Both the position numbers and the translations under genes were made by a program. A DNA stretch of 64,000 nucleotides from Capsulimonas corticalis (GTDB lineage Bacteria; Armatimonadota; Armatimonadia; Armatimonadales; Capsulimonadaceae): positions 1,674,001 through 1,738,000 of the forward strand of contig NZ_AP025739.1 in assembly GCF_003574315.2 (NCBI RefSeq), written 5' to 3'. Below are positions 13,801 to 22,800 of this stretch, piece after piece. The notes under the pieces are model-generated. The model had not been told where the DNA came from, ran no database searches, and saw nothing but the letters and a program-made list of their open reading frames with translations. The number at the start of each line of letters is the position of its first letter. Within the stretch, counting starts at the first letter, position 1.

Positions 13801-16800
13801 CCACTACACGCTGGATGGCTCTACCCCAAATCAGAATTCGTTAGTCTATAGCGCGAGCGCTCCATTCACGCTCACGGGCAGCTGCACGGTGAAGGCATAC
13901 GCGTCGAAGGCAGGCTGGACGGATAGCGCCATCGCCGTCGCAAGCTTCATTGTCAAACCCTCGACGCCGCCTGTATTGATTAACGCCCCTTGCGGCTTCG
14001 TCAGCTCAGGCGCCAATCTGAACACCTACAGCAGCATTTCCGTCGTGCTGGGGCAGGGATTCCACGCGGATTATTATTCGGTCACGGCGAATGCGGGCGA
14101 GACGAAGACGATCACGATGACGTCGAATGCGTTCGATACGTATTTGATCCTCAAGGATTCCGCAGGTAACGTCCTCGCCACGAATGACGACATCACGCCG
14201 CAGGGCGCTACCTGGGAATCGCAGATCACTTATACCTTCCCAGTGACCGGTAACTACGTCGTTGAGGCAACTTCCTTCACGCCGAACGCCACGGGCGCCT
14301 ATGTTCTGGCGGTGACTTGCCCAGTCACCGACCTCGCGCCGCAAATGGTCGTTACAGTCGGAAACGGCGTTGCTGTTCAATATTCGACGAACCCATATAG
14401 CACTCCGGCATCGCTGCAATTCGGGCCGACCCCGATCGGCCAGCCAGTGAGCAAGACGTTTACGATCACGAATGCTGGTAATGCGCCGTTGCTGATCAGC
14501 CAGATGCAATTTCCCGGCGGGTTCAGTGTTCCGCAGGTCATGTCCAGTCCAGTTTTGCCTCAGCAATCGACGCAGTTCGTGGTTCGCTTTGACGCGGCGG
14601 GGTCGGCGTCGGGATCCATCATTCTTTCGACCAATGACCCCACGTACTCGGGAGCCAGCACCACGCCGGACTTCCGCTTTACCATCTCTGGGTCTACTAC
14701 CGGTACATTAGGCGCTCATCCGACGGTGCCGCAAAACGGTTCCAATACGTTCGCGCTTCAGTTCTCGCAGCAGATCCCGAGCGGCGGCTGGTATATCCAG
14801 AACCCGAGCGGAAATATCATCGCGAGCAGCGATACGAACTATGGCGCGCCGAATGGCTGGAATGTTGTGCTCTCGGGAACCAATGTCACGGTCTCCGCTC
14901 CGCTCGCCGCGCCGGTGGCTGTGGGGTATGTTGTCTACGTCTCCGGTGCGACGCCCAACGATGGCTCTGTCTTTGATGTCACCCCGGCGGCGATTCCGGT
15001 GGTTCCCACCAATTTGGTTGCGATTGGGCGTGATTCCCGGATCGATCTTTCGTGGACGGCGGTTTCCGGAGCGGCAAGCTACACGATCTACCGAGTCCAA
15101 ACGCCGGGAACTGAAAACGTCGGCACTCCCACCTATACTGGCGTCACCACGAATAGTTACGCGGATACAAATAACGGAACCGGGCTAACCTACGGAGCAA
15201 CCTATTATTATAAGGTTGTCGCGGTGAACGGCACGGGATCGAGCGCCATGTCGGCCGAGGCGCATGCGGCGGCGGCGAACCCGCAAGTTCCTCAAGGCGG
15301 AACGCTCACCTTCGGAGCGCTCGACCATACGAACATCGGAGCGAATTACGGCGGCTGGGTTGTTCTTGATAATTCGGGCAATCTGATCGCTTCGTCGAGT
15401 TATTCCAGCAACGATATGAAGCATGGATGGAATGTCTCGGCGAATTTCGGCTCCAATCCGAATACGCTGACCGTCACCGCGCCTCCAAGCGCGCCTCTTG
15501 GCAACGATTATCGAGCATCGTATCAGGATTCCGATTCCGGAATCCTGACTTCGTACTTCGATGTCGTGCCGGCGGCCGTCCCGATCATGTTCAACCTGAC
15601 TGCGTATGGCGCAGCAAGCAAGATCATCCTGAACTGGTCGACCGCCCCAGGAGCCGCGACATACAATATCTATCGTGGTACAGCATCAGGAGCGGAGAGC
15701 GGTACGCCTGTCATAACGGGCGTAACTGGTCTGACATATACGGATCCGGGCGCGACCAGCGGCGTCTACTACTATTATGCGCTGGCGCTCAACTCCTCCA
15801 GTCAGGTGATCTCGGCGTCAAACGAGGCATATGGCAATGTGACCGCGATTGCGGCTCCTCTGGGGCTGACAGCGGTTCCGGGAGATACCCAGGCGACGCT
15901 GAACTGGAACGCGGTGGCCGGAGCGTCTTCCTACTTTATCTACGTCACCAACCAAAGCGGGGCGCCCATTGGCTCTTACATTGCGTCTACCAGTGCGACA
16001 ACAAGGACAGTTACCGGACTGACCAACGGACTGGTTTATTATTTCACTGTGACGGCTAGTACGTCATCTGGCAATACTGGCTACTCCGGTCCCGTTTCGG
16101 TGACGCCCTTTGGCGTGCCGAGCGCGCCGACGCTGACCGGCGTACGCGGCAACGCGCAGGTGTCGTTGAGCTGGACGCCTAGTACGAACGCGACGAGTTA
16201 CAACGTCTACCGCAGCCTGACCGCTGGGACCGAGGACCCGCTTAATCCCTATGTGACAGGGCTTACGACGAATGCCTACGTTGACACGAATAAGGGCGTG
16301 GGCTTGACCAACGGTACGACTTACTTTTACACAGTCAAGGGAATCAACCGCTTCGCTGCCGGCGCCTTCTCCAACGAAGTCGCGCTAACGCCCCAGGTTG
16401 TCCCCGCCGTTCCCGTTCTGCTGACGGCGGCGGCGGGTAACGCGCAGGTGAATTTGACCTGGGCGGCGTCGACCGGAGCTACTGGATATAATGTCTACCG
16501 CTCGACTTCGAGCACGGCGGGCTTTGTGAAGATCAACGCTTCCCCGTTACCGCTCACTCCGCTGGCGTATACGGACAGCACGGGCTTGTCCAATGGCACG
16601 ACGTACTACTACTATATGACGGCGGTGAACAGCGCCGGAGAGACGGCGTCTTCGAATATTCTTTTCGCGACCCCGCTGGCGCCGCCGACGGCTCCCGTGC
16701 TGACCGCGACGCCTGGTAATAACTCCGTCCTGCTGTTGTGGACTGCTTCGACCGGGGCGAAGAGCTACTCCGTGCAGCGCTCAACCTCACAGAGCACCGG

Positions 16801-19800
16801 GTTTGGGTCCATCGGCTCGACTGTGGGGCTTTCGGCCACCGATGGGACTGCGGTGAATACCACGACATACTATTACTATGTCGTGGCGATTGGCCCCGGA
16901 GGCAGCACGAGCTCGAACACTGTGTCGGCGACGCCGCAGCAATCGGTCACGGATGCCCCGGTCATCACCGCGACGGCGATCGTGCCCGCAACCAATGCGA
17001 CGGTGACGGTTCCCAATGCGAACGGGCATTTCAACAACTCGCTGAACGTTACGATCCGGTCGGCGACGCCCAGCGCGGTCATCACTTATACGCTCAACGG
17101 CGGGGCAGCGCAGACATATAGCTCGCCGCTGAACATCACGGCCGCCGGGACCACGACTTTGACCGCGACAGCGACGGCGCCGGGAGCCGCAGCCAGCGCG
17201 ACGGCCATGGCGACCTATATTAAGAACGTGGCGCCGACGGTCTCGTTGACCGCGCCGACCGTGACCGCCTTCCACACCGGCGACAACATCACAATCACGG
17301 CGGCCGCCGCCGATACGGATGGGACGATCGCCAAGGTGCAGTTCCTGGCGACCTCCGGCGGCGTCAGCAATCCCATTGGCTCCGCGACCGCCGCTCCGTA
17401 TACGATGACCTGGATCAACGTTCCCGCCGGCACCTACGTCTTGACGGCGGTGGCGACGGACAACGACGGCGCCGTGACGACCTCCGCGTCGCTGACGATC
17501 ACGGTGACAGCCGGGCTTACGACGCAGCCCATTGACTGCGGCCAGGTCGTCACGGGCAGCTTAAGTCTGGCCGACGGCGTGTCCACGGCGCTTGGCGCGG
17601 GACACTACGCGGATCATTACACCTTTACGCCCGCCCAGAATGAAACGGTCGTTTTCTCTCTGAGCTCAACTAGCTTCGACGCCTATGTGGCGCTGCTGGA
17701 CCAGACCGGCAACGTCCTCGTGTTCAACGACGACAGCAACAACCTGACATCCAACTCACAGATCATCTGGCCGGTGATCGCCGGTACGCCCTATACCGTG
17801 GAGGCGACCAGCTTCCCAAGGTCGCAAACCGGGCCTTACACGCTCTCCATGCGCTGTACGACTGGCGCGGCCACGCCCATCATGCAGCTGGGCGTCGATC
17901 CTACCACGGCGAATCCGGCTGGTACTTCCGTACCGTCGGGCGGCTCCATCGCTTTCGGCGGCACGCCCATCGGCGTGCCGCTGACCAGGACCGTTGTCAT
18001 CAACAATACCGGTCTTGCGGATCTGGCGATTACCAAGGCGACGGGTACGGGAGACTTCGCGATCACGAGCGTCATGCCGAGCCTCGTGCCGGCGGGCGGC
18101 AGCGCCACGTTCACCCTGCGCTTCAATGCGACCAACGCCGGAGCGGCCTCGGGGACGATTGTCCTGGGCAACAATAGCGCCACCAACCCCTACACCGTGA
18201 ACCTTTCGGCCACGGTCGGAGTGGCGACGCCCAATCTTCTGTCGCTGACGGTCGCCCCGTCCACCGTGGCGGGCGGGGCGACCGTGATGGCGACGATCGC
18301 GCTGGACAGCAACGCGCCAAACGGCGGCCAGCCAGTCAACCTCTATTCGGACACACCGTCTCTATTGTCGCTTCCGCCGACGGTTTCGGTCCCCGCCGGC
18401 CAGAGCGCGTACAGCTTCCCGGTCACCGTTACGCCCACCGGAACCGGCGCCACGGTCACTGCAACCGCGAACCTGGGCGCTGTCTCCAAGACCGCGCAGC
18501 TGATCGTGACTCCCTCACTGCTCGCCAGCCTGACCATCGCGCCTGGTACGGTCGTTGGCGGCAACGCATCGGTCGGCACGGTCACGCTGTTCAGCAAGCA
18601 GTCCGGCAGTACGGTAGTGAATCTGGCGTCGGGCAGCCCGAGCGCCACGGTTTTGTCCACAGTCACCGTGCCCGCGCAGCAGCTGAGCCAGACGTTCCCG
18701 ATCACCACGACCGCCGTAACTACGGGGACACAAGCCCTCATTACCGCATCGCTGGCCGGGACTTCCCTGCAGGCGCCGCTGACGATCAACCCGACCGGAA
18801 CTCCGCCGTCGGTCAGCATCGCGACCTTCAACGGTACCACCCAGACCACCAGCTTCACGGCGCCGGCAAACATTACGCTTCAGGCAACCGCCAGCGCGGT
18901 GGGAGCCACGATCACGCAGGTGCAGTTCTTTGAGACACCCGCTGGATCCAGCACGCCAGTGGCCCTGGGATCGGACACCACGACTCCGTACAGTCTCGTG
19001 TGGAGCAATGTCGCGGCCGGAACATATAATGTCACCGCGTCGGCCACGGACAGCAATGGCCTGATCACCACATCCGTTCCGATAACGGTGACGGTCGGCC
19101 CAGCGAACACGACGCCCGTACTCGTGACCGCGATCGCATTCAACCCCTCCTCGGTGGTTGGCGGCAAGATTACGGTCGGCACGGTCACCGTCAGCGGTCC
19201 GGCGCCCTCAGGCGGCCAGCTTGTCGGCCTGACCAGCACGTCGCCGGCGACCCTTCCGCTTCCCGCCTCCGTGATCGTGCCCGCTGGCCAAACTACCGTC
19301 TCGTTCAACGCGACGGGAGCGATTGAGGCGGCCAACCACACGATCCAGGTCACCGCCTATACCGGGCCGCTGACCGGCGTGTACTCCTCGGCGCAAACTC
19401 ATGTGACCGTGATCCTGCGCGGCAGCGCGCCGAACGTCCAGCTGATGTCTCCCGCCGATGGATCCACCGTGGGCCAGGGCAGCGTTCCGCTATTCGCGAT
19501 GGCGGCCGCGACCGCCGCCGGCGCAACGATCACGAAGGTGGAGTTCTACGAGCTGCCCGACGGCGGGGCGAGCACCAAGGTCGGCGAGGTGGACACGCCC
19601 AACGGCGGCCCCTACGGCTACACCTACACCGTTTCAGGCGTGACGCCCGGCGGCTACACCTTCAGCGCGGTCGGCACGGACAGCAACGGGGTTTCGACGA
19701 CCTCCAACGCCGCGCATGTGACGGTAAGCAGTCAATCCGCCGTGGCCATCCCCGTCATCACGCCCAACGGCGGAACGTTCACGGGCCTGCAAAACGTCAC

Positions 19801-22800
19801 GATCTCGGATTCGACTCCAAGTTCCGTGATCTTCTACACCACGGACGGCAGCGTTCCGACCACGAACAGCGCGCGCTACACCGCCGCCTTCCCGCTCGCT
19901 CCCGTGAATGGCGCGACGACCTACGTAGTGCACGCCGTCGCGTACGCCACGGGGCTGCTTCCCAGCCCCATGGCCACCGCCGCGTTCACGATCAACACCG
20001 CGACGTCCGCCGCCGCGCCGGTCGCCATCATCAGCTCGCCTGGGGACGGCGCGGAGGCGATGGGCCAGGTTCCGATCAACGGAACCGCCACCGGCGGCGC
20101 GTTCGGCTATTGGGTGCTGGATTATCAATCGATCGGCGGCAGCGGCTGGACAACCTTCGCATCGAGCACGACTCAGATCACGAATAACCTGCTCGCCACA
20201 CTGGACACGTCCCTGATGCTGGACGGCCAGTACGATATCCGCCTGACTGTGTACGATCGGGACGGCAAGACGGCGCTGACCGACAACTACGTGGTGATCA
20301 AGGGCCACCAGAAGATCGGCTACTTCACCCTGTCCTACACGGATATGACAATCCCGATCGCCGGCATCCCGATCAGCGTGATCCGCACCTACGACAGCCG
20401 CAAGAAAGACGGCGGCGACTTCGGGGTGGGCTGGACGCTGAGCACGACGAACGTGAAAGTCCAGAAGCCGGAGATCTCGGCGTTCAACTGGGAACAGGTG
20501 ACATACACGGGAGGCGGCTTCGGTCTGACGTACGTCCTCCAGCCGATCCGCGCGCACAACGTCACGATCACGCTGCCGGGCGATCAGGTCTTTAGCTTCG
20601 CGGAGACGCTCAGCCCGAACCAGTCGCAGTACCAGGCGTTCGCCGACACGCTGGACACGCACGTCATCTATCAGCAAATCTCCGGCCCGAAGGCGACGCT
20701 GACCCCGTCGGACACCTCCGGCCCGATGAGCAACGATGTATTCGTGGTAAGCGCCTCGGACACGACGGTGAACGGCAAGACCGATCCGAACCTGCACAAC
20801 TCGTCTACGAACAACCAGCCGGTTCAGCTCTACCAAAGCGATCTGACGACGCCCTACGACCCGCAGCGATTCACCCTGACCCTCCACAACGGTACGAGCT
20901 ATGTGGTGGACACCGGCGGCAACTTGCTGAGCATCACCGACCGCAACGGCAATATCGTCACGTTCGACAGCACCGGCATCCACGACGCCAGCGGTCGCTC
21001 CATCACAATCGCCCGTGCTGGACTATACATCACCGGCATCACGGACATGATGGGCAAGATGTTCCGTTACGGTCAGGATGGAAATGGTAACCTCGCAAGC
21101 GCCACGGACCGAGTGGGGAACACGACGACTTACGACTACGACGTGCAGCATAATGTGACGGGCATTCATAACCCGCAAGGCGTAATGCCGATCCAAAATA
21201 ACTACTACCCAGATGGTCGTCTAAATTATACTCAGAACGCTGTTGGTCAACGAATTTACTACTATTACAACAGCACTATGGAACCCGGTGGCTCTCAACC
21301 TAGCACGGGCCCAATCAGTGTTGTCCCCCCAACTGGTGAGGTTATAACCGACGGGTTTGGCAACCCAACGTTATCGCTTTACGACAATTACGGCAATATA
21401 ACTCAAACTACTCAATATCTGACTGATGCGACGCACACAAATACTCCGGTCACGCGGATTTATGCCTTTAATGTCACTGATCCGACGAATCCAGACAAGG
21501 TGCTTCAAGAAACAGATCCTCTCGGTAACGTGACCAGCTATACTTATGACAGCGCAGGAGATCAAACGAGTGTAAGTGATGCATTAGTCAATAGCGACAG
21601 CAGTAAAACGGTGGTAAAGACAACATCAACTTATAACGCGTACGGTGAGGAGTTGACACAGACTGATCCTATTGGACGAGTAAGAACGACGAATTCTTAC
21701 GACGTAAATGGTAATTTGACAGCCAGCATAGATGCATTAGGAAACGTTACCCGGTATACGCACAATCTTGACGGTACAGTCAGCTCAATGACCACGCCTG
21801 ATGGAAAGACAACATCTTATAATTACGATCAAAATCACAATCCAATCCAGGTTAAGGATCCGCTTGGTCATATTAGGGTTCAGCAATTCGACACGGACGG
21901 AAATTTGATAGGGCAGTCGAGTTCATACACCGATGCAACTGGGAATGTCGTGCCGACGGGCAGTCTATATTCTTACGATGGTAATCACAACTTAACACAG
22001 ACGACATCGCGTAATGGGGCGATATTCCAAACTATTTATAATTCAGTTGGCGCAGTGGATCATACAATTGATGCCATAGGGCGCACTACGAGTTATCAGT
22101 ATAATGCTCAAGGGAAACCGACACAGACTATCTATCCGGATGGTACAAAATCATCGACATATTACGATGCCGACGGTCGAATACTTAAGATTGTAGGAAG
22201 AACAGGCTTAGGGACTCAGAGAACATATGACACTCTAGGGCGGTGTACATCAGAGCAACCATTGGATGCTAATGGAAATCTGTTTCCGAATCTAATCCTT
22301 GGAGGAGTAATTCAAACTTCCACGCAATATGACCTTAATGGAAACGTAGTGGCGCAAACCGATGAAAATGGAAATAAAACTTCGTATGCATATGACACGT
22401 TGGGTAGAAAAGTTGCTGTCATGGACGGTAAGGGATATACTGCAACCATACAATATGACCTGAATAACAATATTATTTCGGAAAACGATCCTGCAGGTAA
22501 TACAACGTCTATGAGTTATGATGCAGAGGATAATTTGATTTCCACTGTGCATCCTAATGGAGGATCTTTCAGTCGATTCGTTGATTCTCTCGGACGGGTT
22601 TCCAGCGTTGTGGACGAACTGGGACGCGCGACCAGCATGGCATATGATGCAAATGGCAATACGGTTTCAGTGACTGATCACCTTGGAGCGATAACACGTT
22701 TCACTTACGATGAATTGGGCCGGAAGATCGCGCAAACCGACGCAAATGGGCATACAACTAAGTTCTCATACGATTCGGAAGGCCGTTTGGCAAGTAAAAC

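Noticed and set aside
19634-20983. 449-codon minus-strand open frame
   Set aside because: Shadow of the same giant gene; its composition (Arg, Val, Gly, His) reflects the complementary strand of GC-ending codons and it has no recognisable domain.
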